This document shows, piece after piece, positions 8,682-17,564 of a stretch of DNA of 64,000 bases. Position 1 is the first letter of the stretch; each line of letters begins with the position of its first letter. Position numbers and translations under genes: made by a program. The stretch lies in the NCBI GenBank assembly GCA_963809545.1, contig CAWEKD010000004.1, positions 62,001-126,000 on the forward strand, given 5' to 3'. The notes beneath the pieces were generated by a model, which was not told where the DNA came from, did not search any database, and saw only the letters and a list, made by a program, of their open reading frames with translations. The DNA is from Natronosporangium sp035305625 (lineage in GTDB: Bacteria > Actinomycetota > Actinomycetes > Mycobacteriales > Micromonosporaceae).

Positions 8682-10019
8682 TTACCCTGCCCGGACCGCG
8701 GCGCTGACCGCGGCGATGATGGTGGCCAAATCGGCGTCGTCGACCACGTACGGCGGCATCGTGTACACCAGGTCCCGAAACGGGCGCAGCCACGCCCCGG
8801 CGGCCACCGCGGCGGCCGTGGCCGCCGGCAGATCCACCGGGTGGTCCAGCTGCACCACGCCGATCGCCCCCAGCACCCGTACGTCCACCACCTGCGGCAG
8901 GGCGCGCAGCGGCGCCAGCCCCGCCCGCAAGCCGGCCTCGATCCGCGCGACCTCGGCCCGCCAGTCCCGGGCCCGCAGCAGGTCCACCGACGCTTGCGCG
9001 ATCGCGCAGGCGAGCGGGTTCCCCATGAAGGTGGGGCCATGCGCCAGCACCGGTACCTCCCCGGTGCTGATCCCGCCAGCCACCTCCGGCGTGCACAGGG
9101 TGGCCGCGGCGGTCAGGTAGCCGCCGGTGAGCGCCTTGCCGACGCACATCACGTCCGGGGTCACCCCCGCGTGGTCGGCGGCGAACAGGGCCCCGGTCCG
9201 ACCGAACCCGGTGGCGATCTCGTCGAAGATCAACAGAACGTCGTGGGCCTGCGTCAGCTCCCGCAGCGCCGTGAGGTAGCCCGGGTGGTGAAACCGCATC
9301 CCACCGGCTCCCTGCACCACCGGCTCCACGATCACCGCCGCCAACTCGTCGGCGTGACGGGCCACCGCGGCCTCCAGGTGGGCCAGATAGGCCGGGTCGG
9401 GCGGGGTGTCGAACCCGTCCGGGGGCGCGTCCACGAACACCTGCTCGGGCAGCACCCCCCGCCACAGCGCGTGCATTCCCCCCTCCGGGTCACACACGCT
9501 CATCGGGTGGAAGGTGTCCCCGTGGTAGCCGCCCCGCCAGGTCAGCAGCCGGCGCTTGCCGGGGCGCCCCCGGGAGCGCTGGTACTGCAGGCACATCTTG
9601 ATGGCGACCTCGACGCTGACCGAGCCGGAGTCAGCGAGGAACACGTGCTCCAGCCCCGGCGGGGTGATCTCCACCAGGGTGCGGGCCAGCCGCACCGCCG
9701 GCTCGTGGGTCAGCCCCCCGAACATCACGTGGCTCATCCGGTCCAGCTGCGCCCGGGCCGCCGCGTCCAACACCGGGTGCCGGTAGCCGTGGATGGCCGC
9801 CCACCAGCTGGACATCCCGTCCACCAGTTCCCGTCCGTCGGCCAGCCGCAGCCGCACCCCGCTGGCCCCGGTCACCAGGTAGGGCGAGAACCGGTCCGGC
9901 ATCGCGGCGTACGGGTGCCACACGTGGGCCCGGTCCCACGCCAAGATCTGTTCCGGGGTCAGTTCCGCCGCGGCCCGCGGACCGGCCGGGTCAGCGGCGG
10001 GTGACGTGTGGGCGCTCAT
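8682..10019 (-). CDS. bioA: adenosylmethionine-8-amino-7-oxononanoate aminotransferase
   Basis: PLP enzyme of biotin synthesis that uses SAM as amino donor to make 7,8-diaminopelargonic acid. BioA-specific sequence includes WHPYAAMP, the DGMSSWWAAIHGYRHP block and MSHVMFGGLTHEPA. The PLP Lys is in VGKALTGGYL and the Asp partner in IFDEIATGFGRTG. The ATG at 10019 is preceded by a perfect GGAGG and starts 29 bp inside the end of pyrD, so the two are translationally linked. No other biotin gene is nearby, so its placement inside the pyrimidine genes is notable. Confidence 0.94.
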   Translation of the reverse strand: MSAHTSPAADPAGPRAAAELTPEQILAWDRAHVWHPYAAMPDRFSPYLVTGASGVRLRLADGRELVDGMSSWWAAIHGYRHPVLDAAARAQLDRMSHVMFGGLTHEPAVRLARTLVEITPPGLEHVFLADSGSVSVEVAIKMCLQYQRSRGRPGKRRLLTWRGGYHGDTFHPMSVCDPEGGMHALWRGVLPEQVFVDAPPDGFDTPPDPAYLAHLEAAVARHADELAAVIVEPVVQGAGGMRFHHPGYLTALRELTQAHDVLLIFDEIATGFGRTGALFAADHAGVTPDVMCVGKALTGGYLTAAATLCTPEVAGGISTGEVPVLAHGPTFMGNPLACAIAQASVDLLRARDWRAEVARIEAGLRAGLAPLRALPQVVDVRVLGAIGVVQLDHPVDLPAATAAAVAAGAWLRPFRDLVYTMPPYVVDDADLATIIAAVSAAVRAG

Positions 10020-11043
10020 GGGCCAACCTCCGCGCACAGGCCCGGACCAGTCCCGGGCCGTGATAGATGAAACCGGTGTAGAGCTGCACCAGCTCCGCGC
10101 CGGCGTCCACCAGCCGGGCGGCGTCATCCGCGCTCATCACCCCGCCCACCCCGATCACCGGCAGCCGCCCCCCGGTCTCGCGGTGGACGAACCGCACCAC
10201 CTGACGGGCCCGCCACGTCAACGGCGCGCCGGACAGCCCGCCGGCCTGCCCGGCCAACCGTCGCTCCGAGGCGGCCAGCCCCAGCCGCCCCAGCGTGGTG
10301 TTGGTGGCGATGACGCCCGCGGCCCCGCGCTGCTGGCACACCTCGAGCAGCTCGGCGATCGCGTGGTCGGTCAAATCGGGGGCGATCTTGACGAGGATCG
10401 GCCGGTCCCCCACCAGGGCGGCCAACAGCTCGTCCAACAGCCCCCGATCCTGGAGCCGACGCAGCCCCGGGGTGTTGGGCGAGGAGACGTTCACGGCGAA
10501 GTAGTCACCGTGCTCCCGCAGCACCTCGTACGAGCGGCGATAGTCGGCCACCGCCTCGGCCAACGGGGTCACCTTGGACTTGCCCAGCGAGATGCCGACC
10601 GGTACCGGCAGCCGCCCCAGTGCGGTCATGCGGGCCGCCAGGGCGCGCGCCCCCTGGTTGTTGAAGCCCATCCGGTTGATGACCGCCTGACTGGCCGGGA
10701 GCCGGAACAGCCGTGGCCGGTCGTTCCCCGGCTGCGGATGCCAGGTGACCGTCCCGACCTCCACGAACCCGAACCCCAGCGCCGGCCAGGCCGGCAACGC
10801 CACCCCGTCCTTGTCCAGACCGGCCGCCAGCCCTACCCGGTTGGGGAACTCGATCCCGAACACCCGGTGGGGCGCCCCCACCGCGTACCGGCGCCGCAGC
10901 GCCGCCACCGCCGTCGGCCACCGGGACAGCCCCGCCAGCCGCCGCAAGGTCCACTCGTGCGCCGCCTCCGGGTCACCCCCGCCGATCCGGAACAGCCCCG
11001 GCCGTACTACCCGCTCGAAGAACATCAGGCAAATTCGTACCAT
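9991..11043 (-). CDS. pyrD: dihydroorotate dehydrogenase (quinone), class 2
   Basis: FMN enzyme that oxidises dihydroorotate to orotate and passes electrons to membrane quinone. Class 2 features are an amphipathic N-terminal helix (FFERVVRPGLFRI), FPNRVGLAAGLDKDG, and the Ser-type active site NVSSPNTPGLR instead of the class 1 Cys. GVGGVMSADDA and QLYTGFIYHGP close the FMN site. The ATG at 11043 is used; the ATG at 11025, which starts directly at MFFERV, is equally likely. Neither has a clear ribosome binding site. It overlaps bioA by 29 bp. Confidence 0.94.
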   Translation of the reverse strand: MVRICLMFFERVVRPGLFRIGGGDPEAAHEWTLRRLAGLSRWPTAVAALRRRYAVGAPHRVFGIEFPNRVGLAAGLDKDGVALPAWPALGFGFVEVGTVTWHPQPGNDRPRLFRLPASQAVINRMGFNNQGARALAARMTALGRLPVPVGISLGKSKVTPLAEAVADYRRSYEVLREHGDYFAVNVSSPNTPGLRRLQDRGLLDELLAALVGDRPILVKIAPDLTDHAIAELLEVCQQRGAAGVIATNTTLGRLGLAASERRLAGQAGGLSGAPLTWRARQVVRFVHRETGGRLPVIGVGGVMSADDAARLVDAGAELVQLYTGFIYHGPGLVRACARRLAHERPHVTRR

Positions 11044-11065
11044 CCGCGCGATCGCCGCCGCGCAC

Positions 11066-11071
11066 TAGGCT
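11066..11071 (+). promoter_or_regulatory. -10 element suggesting a leaderless mRNA for the lipoprotein gene
   Basis: TAGGCT ends 8 bases before the ATG at 11080. The bases between are pyrimidine-rich and contain no ribosome binding site. Transcription would then start at or next to the start codon. No clear -35 is seen. Confidence 0.35.
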
Positions 11072-11079
11072 CTCCTCCT

Positions 11080-11628
11080 ATGAAACGGCACGTGATCACC
11101 GTCACGGTGGCGCTGATGCTGGCGGCGACCGCCGGATGCGGCGGGGGAGACACGTCCTCCACCGACCCAGCCCCCACCACCCCGGCGGTTACCGACCCGA
11201 CCACCCCACCCGTCCCGTCCCCGGACCCGACGCCCAGCGCGGTGGAGTTCACCGGCCTGCCGTGGGAAGGCCGGATCGAGGTGGACCGGGACACCGGTGC
11301 GTTCACCGCCCCCGGCTTCAACGAACTGATCGACCGCGAGGCTCCCGACTGGGCACGCACCCCGGAGTCGGCGATAGCCATGCTGCTGCACTTCGACCAA
11401 TGGGACGGCGAGGTCGGGGTTGACCTCACCGTCACCGGCGACGCGGCGGCACCGACGGTGACCGTGACACTCAGCGCCCTCGGCGACGACTCCGTGGCCG
11501 AGGAGCGGTACGAGGTGACGCTGCGCCGCGGGGACGACGACCGGTACCGGTTCGTCTCCGGGCACCGCACCCACCGGTGCCAGCCGGACCGAGGCTCGCA
11601 GGAGTTCACCACCGAACCATGCCTGTAA
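11080..11628 (+). CDS. small secreted lipoprotein of unknown function
   Basis: 182 residues. A signal peptide (MKRHVITVTVALMLAATAGC) ends in a lipobox-like site with Cys20, so the protein should be anchored on the outer face of the membrane. A Thr/Pro-rich linker (about 25-53) leads to a small soluble domain of ~125 residues (PWEGRIEVDRDTGAFTAPGF onward) with two Cys near the end. I do not recognise the domain. It lies alone on the plus strand between pyrD and add, so no function can be inferred from neighbours. Length and start depend on the signal peptide. Confidence 0.8.
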   Translation: MKRHVITVTVALMLAATAGCGGGDTSSTDPAPTTPAVTDPTTPPVPSPDPTPSAVEFTGLPWEGRIEVDRDTGAFTAPGFNELIDREAPDWARTPESAIAMLLHFDQWDGEVGVDLTVTGDAAAPTVTVTLSALGDDSVAEERYEVTLRRGDDDRYRFVSGHRTHRCQPDRGSQEFTTEPCL

Positions 11629-11655
11629 CCGCGGCGGGGCGTAGCCGGATCCGGG

Positions 11656-12645
11656 TCACCCGAAGGCCTGCTTCCCCACCTGCGCCAACTGCTGGCGGGT
11701 GGCCTCATCGCACACCGCACCGGCTACCCCGGCCGCGTACGCCTCGGCGGCGCTGACCCCCAGCGAGGCCGCGATCCGGTACTCGGTGCCCAGGTCGGTG
11801 CCGAACATGGCCGGGTCATCGGTGTTGATCGTGCACCGGATCCCGGCCGCCCGCAGCCGCGGCAGCGGATGCTCCGCCAGCGACCGCACCGCCCGGGTGC
11901 GCACGTTGGAGGTGGGGCACACGTCCAGCACCATGCCCCGCTCCGCCAGCTCGGTCAGCAGCTCCGGATCATCGACCGCCCGGATGCCGTGCCGGATCCG
12001 GTCGGGCTGCAGGGCCAGCACCTCCCGGATCGACTCCGGCCCCGCGGTCTCGCCGGCGTGCGGCACCACCGCCAGCCCGCCGTCCCGGGCCACCGCGAAC
12101 GCCTCCGCGTAGACCGAGGCCGGGCATTCCGTCTCCGCGCCGCCCAACCCCAGGCCCACCACTCCCCGGTCCCGGTACCGGGCCGCCCACCGGGCACACT
12201 CCACCGCGACCTGCGGATCCACTCCCCGGTACAGATCCGGGGTGAGCCGCACGATCACCCCGTGCCGCTCGTACGCCTCCGCGATCCCCTCGGTGTAGCC
12301 GGTGAAGATGTCCGCCCACGACACCCCCCGCGCCACCCGCTCGCAGGGCGAGAAGATGCCCTCCAGGTAGACCGCCCCGAACCGGGCCGCCTCCGCGGCG
12401 TACTCCACCACCACCTGCCGGAAGTCGTCCACCGTGCGCAGACAGTTGGTGGTCAGCAGCCAGACCTCGATGAAGTGATTGAAATCGGTGAAATTGTACA
12501 GCTGCTGGATGCCTGCCACGGTGTCCGCGGGGAGCGGCTGGTCATTCCGGCGCGCGATCTCCAGCAGGGTGGCCGGGCGGATCGCGCCCTCCAGGTGCAC
12601 GTGTAGCTCGATCTTCGGGGTGGCCCCGGTCTCCGCAGTGGTCAC
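11656..12645 (-). CDS. add: adenosine deaminase family protein
   Basis: Zn-dependent amidohydrolase-fold deaminase of 329 residues. Metal and catalytic motifs are ELHVHLEGA (two His), HAGETAG (His and catalytic Glu), SNVRTRAV and TINTDDPAMFGT (Asp pair). These assign it to the adenosine/adenine deaminase superfamily. HLEG rather than HLDG at the first motif also occurs in members acting on other purines, so adenosine as substrate is likely but not proven. The GTG at 12645 begins just before the conserved fold; the open frame further upstream is not family-like. It interrupts the pyrimidine series. Confidence 0.88.
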   Translation of the reverse strand: MTTAETGATPKIELHVHLEGAIRPATLLEIARRNDQPLPADTVAGIQQLYNFTDFNHFIEVWLLTTNCLRTVDDFRQVVVEYAAEAARFGAVYLEGIFSPCERVARGVSWADIFTGYTEGIAEAYERHGVIVRLTPDLYRGVDPQVAVECARWAARYRDRGVVGLGLGGAETECPASVYAEAFAVARDGGLAVVPHAGETAGPESIREVLALQPDRIRHGIRAVDDPELLTELAERGMVLDVCPTSNVRTRAVRSLAEHPLPRLRAAGIRCTINTDDPAMFGTDLGTEYRIAASLGVSAAEAYAAGVAGAVCDEATRQQLAQVGKQAFG

Positions 12646-12705
12646 GTCATCCCACTCTACGCAGCGGCGGACCCGGACGCGCCGGCGCACGCTCCCGCCC
12701 GCCCC

Positions 12706-12735
12706 CTGACCGCACCAACAGCGATCACCTACACT
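12706..12735 (+). promoter_or_regulatory. candidate promoter for the S1 protease gene
   Basis: CTGACC, an 18-bp spacer and TACACT lie about 55 bases upstream of the protease start, in the 143-bp gap divergent to add. Hexamers are fair matches to a housekeeping promoter. A strong AAGGAGGA follows at 12778-12785. Confidence 0.45.
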
Positions 12736-12788
12736 GTGGACCGGGAGTGGGCTGAACGGACCATGCAACCATCCGATAAGGAGGATGT

Positions 12789-14093
12789 GTGAGTATCGGA
12801 TCGACCCCTCCCGCTCGCCGATCTGGGCCATCACGACTCGCCCGGTTGTCCAGCCTGGGGGCGAGCGTGGTGCTCGGCCTGGCGCTCGGTCTGACCCCTG
12901 GTCTGCCGACGCCGGCGGCCGGCGCCCCCACCCTCGGGCCGGCCGCGGCCACCGACCCCGGGCCGGACGGTGACCCGCGGACGACCATCACCCGGGCGTA
13001 CCTCGCGGCCTATCCCGACCTGACCCCCGACCAGGCGGGCGCCGCCGCAGCGCTCCAGGCCCGGATCGGGCCCCTCAAAGCCGCCCTCACCGCGGACCCG
13101 GACCACTTCGCCGGCGGCTGGATCGACCCCTACCACGGGGTGGTCCACGCCGCGGTGACCAGCCCCGCGGCCGCCCGCCAGGCGGCCGCGCTCGCTGACC
13201 AGTTCGGACTGCCACTCCGCACCCACCTGGTCACGCACTCGCTGGCCGAGCTGCTCCAACTCGCCGACCAGCTCCGGGCCGGCCCGGTCGGGCAGGCCGC
13301 CGGCGACCAGATCGGACTGGACCTGCGGACCAACCAGGTGGTGGTGGCGGTACCCGCGACCGCGCTGCCCCAACTCAGCCGGGCCCACCTGCCCCCCGCG
13401 GTCCGGCTGGAGACGGCGGCCGCCCCCGCGGTGGAACCGGACGTCTGCCACTCCCGACGGGACTGCGACGACAGCCTGCGGGCCGGCCTGGTGCTCCGGC
13501 GGGACGGGGCGACCTTCTGCTCCGCCGGCTTCACCGCCACCGACAGCAAGGGCTACCACTGGCTGCTCACCGCCGGCCACTGCGCCGGCCTGGGCCAGAC
13601 CTGGTCCACCGGGACCACCCAGCAGACGGTGATCGGCCCGATGACCGACGCGATCGACTCCGGGCCGGTCGACGCCGGCGCGATCCGCATCGACCACACC
13701 GGCTACGTCGATCAGGTCGGGCGGATCTACATGCACAATGATCCCGGCCGGTGGATCAAAGTGGATGGCGCGGTCCGGAGCATGGCCGACATCTGGGAAG
13801 GCGAGACGGTGTGCCTCTCCGCCCGCTACACCGATCCCACCGCGCCGACCAACCCCTGCGGGGTGATCACCGCGGTGAGCGACCCGCAGGTGCGCGGCAT
13901 GGTGAAGGTGCAAGGCTACGACGCCTGCAACGGCGACAGCGGCGGTGGCTGGTACCTCCTCACCGGTGACCGGCAACGGCACGCCTACGGGCTCCACAGC
14001 CGCAGCTCCTCCGGGTGCAACGCGGCGGAGGCCACCTCGTGGTTCAGCCCGCTGCCCTCGTTCTGGACCGGCCTGACCTACTGGCTCGGCTGA
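12789..14093 (+). CDS. secreted S1-family serine protease (streptogrisin/alpha-lytic type)
   Basis: Extracellular chymotrypsin-fold protease of 434 residues. A signal peptide (about 16-45, ending AAG-AP) is followed by a propeptide of ~165 residues and a catalytic domain from about residue 218. The triad is visible: His264 in LLTAGHC, Asp295 in VDAGAIRI, Ser384 in CNGDSGGGWY. Cys220/226 and the pairs around 244/265, 342/357 and 380/410 suggest disulfides. The GTG start has AAGGAGGA directly upstream. It is transcribed against carB and seems inserted into the pyr region. Self-processing of the propeptide is typical of the family. Confidence 0.92.
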   Translation: MSIGSTPPARRSGPSRLARLSSLGASVVLGLALGLTPGLPTPAAGAPTLGPAAATDPGPDGDPRTTITRAYLAAYPDLTPDQAGAAAALQARIGPLKAALTADPDHFAGGWIDPYHGVVHAAVTSPAAARQAAALADQFGLPLRTHLVTHSLAELLQLADQLRAGPVGQAAGDQIGLDLRTNQVVVAVPATALPQLSRAHLPPAVRLETAAAPAVEPDVCHSRRDCDDSLRAGLVLRRDGATFCSAGFTATDSKGYHWLLTAGHCAGLGQTWSTGTTQQTVIGPMTDAIDSGPVDAGAIRIDHTGYVDQVGRIYMHNDPGRWIKVDGAVRSMADIWEGETVCLSARYTDPTAPTNPCGVITAVSDPQVRGMVKVQGYDACNGDSGGGWYLLTGDRQRHAYGLHSRSSSGCNAAEATSWFSPLPSFWTGLTYWLG

Positions 14094-14101
14094 CCGGTGG
14101 T

Positions 14102-14133
14102 CCGCCTCGGGCCCGTACCCGGACCCGAGGCGG
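14102..14133. terminator. hairpin between convergent protease and carB genes
   Basis: Perfect 10-bp arms (CCGCCTCGGG / CCCGAGGCGG) around a 12-base loop, in the 44-bp gap between two convergent genes. No T-run follows, as is usual in high-GC actinobacteria. It could stop transcription from both sides. Confidence 0.55.
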
Positions 14134-14137
14134 GCCG

Positions 14138-17100
14138 TCACCGGCGGTGCAGCTCCTGCAAGGGGCGGACGGTCATGTCCCCCCGGACCAGCGCTTCGAT
14201 CCCCATCACCGCCGCCGACGCCCCGGGCACCGTGGTCACACACGGAATGTCCCCGGCCACCGCCGCGGTCCGGATCTCGTACCCGTCCCGCCGGGCGCTG
14301 GCCCCGGACCCCTGCGGGGTGTTGATCACCAACGACACCTCCCCGGCCCGGATGATCGAGACCGCGTCGCTGCCGTCGCTCTCGTAGTGCTTGGACACCG
14401 TCCGGCAGTCGATGCCGTACCGGCGCAGCACCTCCGCGGTCCCCGCGGTGGCCACGATCGTGAACCCGAGGTCGGCCAGCCGCTTGACCGGGAAGATGAT
14501 GCTGCGTTTGTCGCGGTTGGCCACGGTCACCAACACTGTGCCGGACACCGGCAGCGACCCGAACGCCGCCGCCTGCGACTTGGCGAACGCGTGTCCGAAC
14601 CGGATGTCGATGCCCATCACCTCACCGGTGGACTTCATCTCCGGCCCCAGCAGCGAGTCCACCCCCTGCCCGGACGGGGTGCGGAACCGTTTGAACGGCA
14701 GCACCGCCTCCTTGACCGCCACCGGTGCGTCCAGCCGGGCGTCCCCACCGTCGCCTTCGGCCGGTAGCAGCCCTTCGGTCCGCAGCTCGGCGATGGTGGC
14801 GCCCAACATGATGCGGGCGGCCGCCTTGGCCAGCGGCACCCCGGTGGCCTTGGAGACAAATGGGACCGTCCGGGAAGCCCGGGGGTTGGCCTCCAGCACG
14901 TACAGCTGGTCGTCCTTGAGGGCGTACTGGACGTTGAGCAGCCCCTGTACCCCCACCCCGCGGGCGATCGCCTCGGTGTAGGCCCGCACCTGGGCCAGGT
15001 GGGCGGCGGTGAGCGTGATCGGCGGCAGCGCGCACGCCGAGTCCCCGGAGTGGATCCCCGCCTCCTCGATGTGCTCCATCACCCCGCCCAGGTAGACCTC
15101 CCCCTCGGCGTCGCACAGCGCATCGACGTCGATCTCCACCGCGTCGTCGAGGAAGCGGTCCACCAACACCGGGTGCTCCGGGGAGATGTCGGTGGCGCGC
15201 TGGATGTAGTCCCGCAGGGTCTCGTCGTCGTAGACGATCTCCATGCCGCGCCCGCCCAGGACGTACGAAGGGCGCACCAGCACGGGGTAGCCGATCTCCT
15301 GCGCGATCCGACGGGCCTGCGCGTAGGAGGTGGCGGTGCCGTGCGCGGGGGCGAGGAGACCCGCCCGGTCGAGCAGCTCCCCGAACGCCCCCCGGTCTTC
15401 GGCCAGATGGATCGACTCCGGCGGGGTGCCCACGATCGGCACCCCCGCCTGCTTCAGGCGGCGGGCCAGCCCCAGCGGGGTCTGCCCACCCAGCTGCACG
15501 ATCACCCCGACCACTCCGGGACCGCCGGCGGCCACGCCGGAGGTGTGCTCGGCCCGCCACACCTCCCACACGTCCTCGAACGTCAACGGTTCGAAGTAGA
15601 GCCGGTCGGAGGTGTCGTAGTCGGTGGAGACGGTCTCCGGGTTGCAGTTGACCATCACCGTCTCGTACCCGCCGTCCGGGGCGCCCCGCAGCGCCTGCAC
15701 CGCGTGCACGCAGGAGTAGTCGAACTCGATCCCCTGCCCGATCCGGTTCGGCCCCGAGCCCAGGATCAGCACCTTCGGCCGGGCCGAGCCGGTGACCTCG
15801 GTCTCAGAGTCGTAGGAGGAGTAGTGGTACGGGGTGAGGGCCTCGAACTCGCCCGCGCAGGTGTCCACGGTCTTGTAGACCGGGTGCAGCCCGAGCCGGT
15901 GCCGCAGCGCCCGCACCCCGTCCTCCCCGGCCAGCTCCGGCCGCAGCGCCGCGATCTGCCGGTCGGACAGTCCGGCCCGCTTGGCCCGCCGCAGTAGCGG
16001 CTCGTCCAGCACCGGCGCGGTCACGATCTGCTCCCGGAGCTCGACCAGGGAAGCGATCTGGTCCACGAACCACGGGTCCACCCCGCTGGCCTCGGCCACT
16101 TCCGCCACCGACGCGCCCAGCCGCAGCGCCCGCTCCAGGGTGTACAGCCGGCCGTCGTGCGGGGTGCGCAGCTCCGCCAGGGTGGACTCCCGGGTCGCCC
16201 CGTCCGGGTCCGGTACGGTCCAGAACCCGGCCGCCGGGGTCTCCAGGGAGCGCATCGCCTTGTTCAGCGCCTCGGTGAAGTTGCGCCCCAGGGCCATCGC
16301 CTCCCCCACCGACTTCATGGTGGTGGTCAGCTCCGGATCCGCGCCCGGGAACTTTTCGAACGCGAACCGTGGCGCCTTGACCGCCACGTAGTCCAGGCTC
16401 GGCTCGAACGCCGCCGGCGTCTTCCCGGTGATGTCGTTGGGGATCTCGTCCAGGGTGTAGCCGATCGCCAACTTGGCGGCGATCTTCGCGATCGGGAACC
16501 CGGTGGCCTTGGAGGCCAGCGCCGACGAGCGCGACACCCGCGGGTTCATCTCGATCACCACCATCCGGCCGGTGGTCGGATGGATCGCGAACTGGATGTT
16601 GCAACCGCCGGTGTCCACCCCGACCTCACGCAGCACCGCGATCCCCAGGCTGCGCATGGCCTGGAACTCCCGGTCGGTGAGGGTCATCGCCGGGGCGACG
16701 GTGACGCTGTCGCCGGTGTGCACCCCCATCGGGTCGAGGTTCTCGATCGAGCACACGACCACCACGTTGTCGTTGCGGTCGCGCATCAGCTCCAGCTCGT
16801 ACTCTTTCCAGCCGAGCACGCTCTCCTCGATCAGCACCTCGTGCACCGGGCTGGCGGTCAGGCCGGCGGTGGCCAACCGGGTCAGCTCCTCCTCGGTACG
16901 GGCCAGCCCGGAGCCGAGCCCGCCCATGGTGTACGAGGGGCGGATCACCACCGGCAGCCCGAGCTCCGCCACCGTGGCCCGGACCTCCTCCATAGACCGG
17001 CAGACCCGGCTCCGCGGCACCTCCCCACCGGCGGCGGCCACGATCTCCTTGAACTTCTGCCGGTCTTCTCCGCGCTGGATCGCCTCGATGCTGGCCCCGA

Positions 17101-17461
17101 TCAGCTCCACGCCGTACTTCTCCAACACCCCGGCCTCATGCAGGGCCACCGCGGTGTTGAGGGCGGTCTGCCCGCCCAGCGTGGGCAGCAGGCAGTCGAT
17201 CGGCCGCCCCAGGCGGTGCTCTCGTTCGATCACCTGCGTGACGAACTCGGGCGTGATCGGCTCCACGTACGTGGAGTCGGCGAACTCCGGGTCGGTCATG
17301 ATGGTCGCGGGGTTGGAGTTGACCAGGCTGACCCGCAGCCCTTCCGCCTTCAGCACCCGACACGCCTGGGTGCCGGAATAGTCGAACTCGCACGCCTGCC
17401 CGATCACGATCGGCCCGGAGCCGATCACCAGTACGTGCGACAGATCCTTCCGCCTGGGCAC
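14138..17461 (-). CDS. carB: carbamoyl-phosphate synthase large subunit
   Basis: Makes carbamoyl phosphate for pyrimidines and arginine. The 1107-residue protein has the full two-fold layout: each half opens with a GSGP motif (VLVIGSGPIVIGQACEFDYSG; VLILGSGPNRIGQGIEFDYS) and carries an ATP-grasp domain (PSYTMGGLGSG; PSYVLGGRGM). It ends with the allosteric MGS-like domain (VATAGTAEVLRRYGI and VINTPQGSGAS, about 960-1107). GTG start with GGAGGGG upstream. It is the last gene of the pyrR-pyrB-pyrC-carA-carB run, 103 nt after carA. Confidence 0.97.
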   Translation of the reverse strand: MPRRKDLSHVLVIGSGPIVIGQACEFDYSGTQACRVLKAEGLRVSLVNSNPATIMTDPEFADSTYVEPITPEFVTQVIEREHRLGRPIDCLLPTLGGQTALNTAVALHEAGVLEKYGVELIGASIEAIQRGEDRQKFKEIVAAAGGEVPRSRVCRSMEEVRATVAELGLPVVIRPSYTMGGLGSGLARTEEELTRLATAGLTASPVHEVLIEESVLGWKEYELELMRDRNDNVVVVCSIENLDPMGVHTGDSVTVAPAMTLTDREFQAMRSLGIAVLREVGVDTGGCNIQFAIHPTTGRMVVIEMNPRVSRSSALASKATGFPIAKIAAKLAIGYTLDEIPNDITGKTPAAFEPSLDYVAVKAPRFAFEKFPGADPELTTTMKSVGEAMALGRNFTEALNKAMRSLETPAAGFWTVPDPDGATRESTLAELRTPHDGRLYTLERALRLGASVAEVAEASGVDPWFVDQIASLVELREQIVTAPVLDEPLLRRAKRAGLSDRQIAALRPELAGEDGVRALRHRLGLHPVYKTVDTCAGEFEALTPYHYSSYDSETEVTGSARPKVLILGSGPNRIGQGIEFDYSCVHAVQALRGAPDGGYETVMVNCNPETVSTDYDTSDRLYFEPLTFEDVWEVWRAEHTSGVAAGGPGVVGVIVQLGGQTPLGLARRLKQAGVPIVGTPPESIHLAEDRGAFGELLDRAGLLAPAHGTATSYAQARRIAQEIGYPVLVRPSYVLGGRGMEIVYDDETLRDYIQRATDISPEHPVLVDRFLDDAVEIDVDALCDAEGEVYLGGVMEHIEEAGIHSGDSACALPPITLTAAHLAQVRAYTEAIARGVGVQGLLNVQYALKDDQLYVLEANPRASRTVPFVSKATGVPLAKAAARIMLGATIAELRTEGLLPAEGDGGDARLDAPVAVKEAVLPFKRFRTPSGQGVDSLLGPEMKSTGEVMGIDIRFGHAFAKSQAAAFGSLPVSGTVLVTVANRDKRSIIFPVKRLADLGFTIVATAGTAEVLRRYGIDCRTVSKHYESDGSDAVSIIRAGEVSLVINTPQGSGASARRDGYEIRTAAVAGDIPCVTTVPGASAAVMGIEALVRGDMTVRPLQELHRR

Positions 17462-17564
17462 TAGCCCCTCCCCCTCAGTTGCTCCCGGATTCCCCGTGGC
17501 GACCGTGCCGCCTCCGGCGCCGCGCTACCAGGACGGCGCTCCCCTCCCGCGACCGTGGGTGGGT

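Noticed and set aside
8499..10004. 501-codon plus-strand open frame opposite bioA
   Set aside because: Same reason: composition is that of a shadow frame and bioA is unambiguous.
17462..17564. Possible small gene between carA and carB
   Set aside because: No start with ribosome binding site and protein-like composition; probably just spacer.
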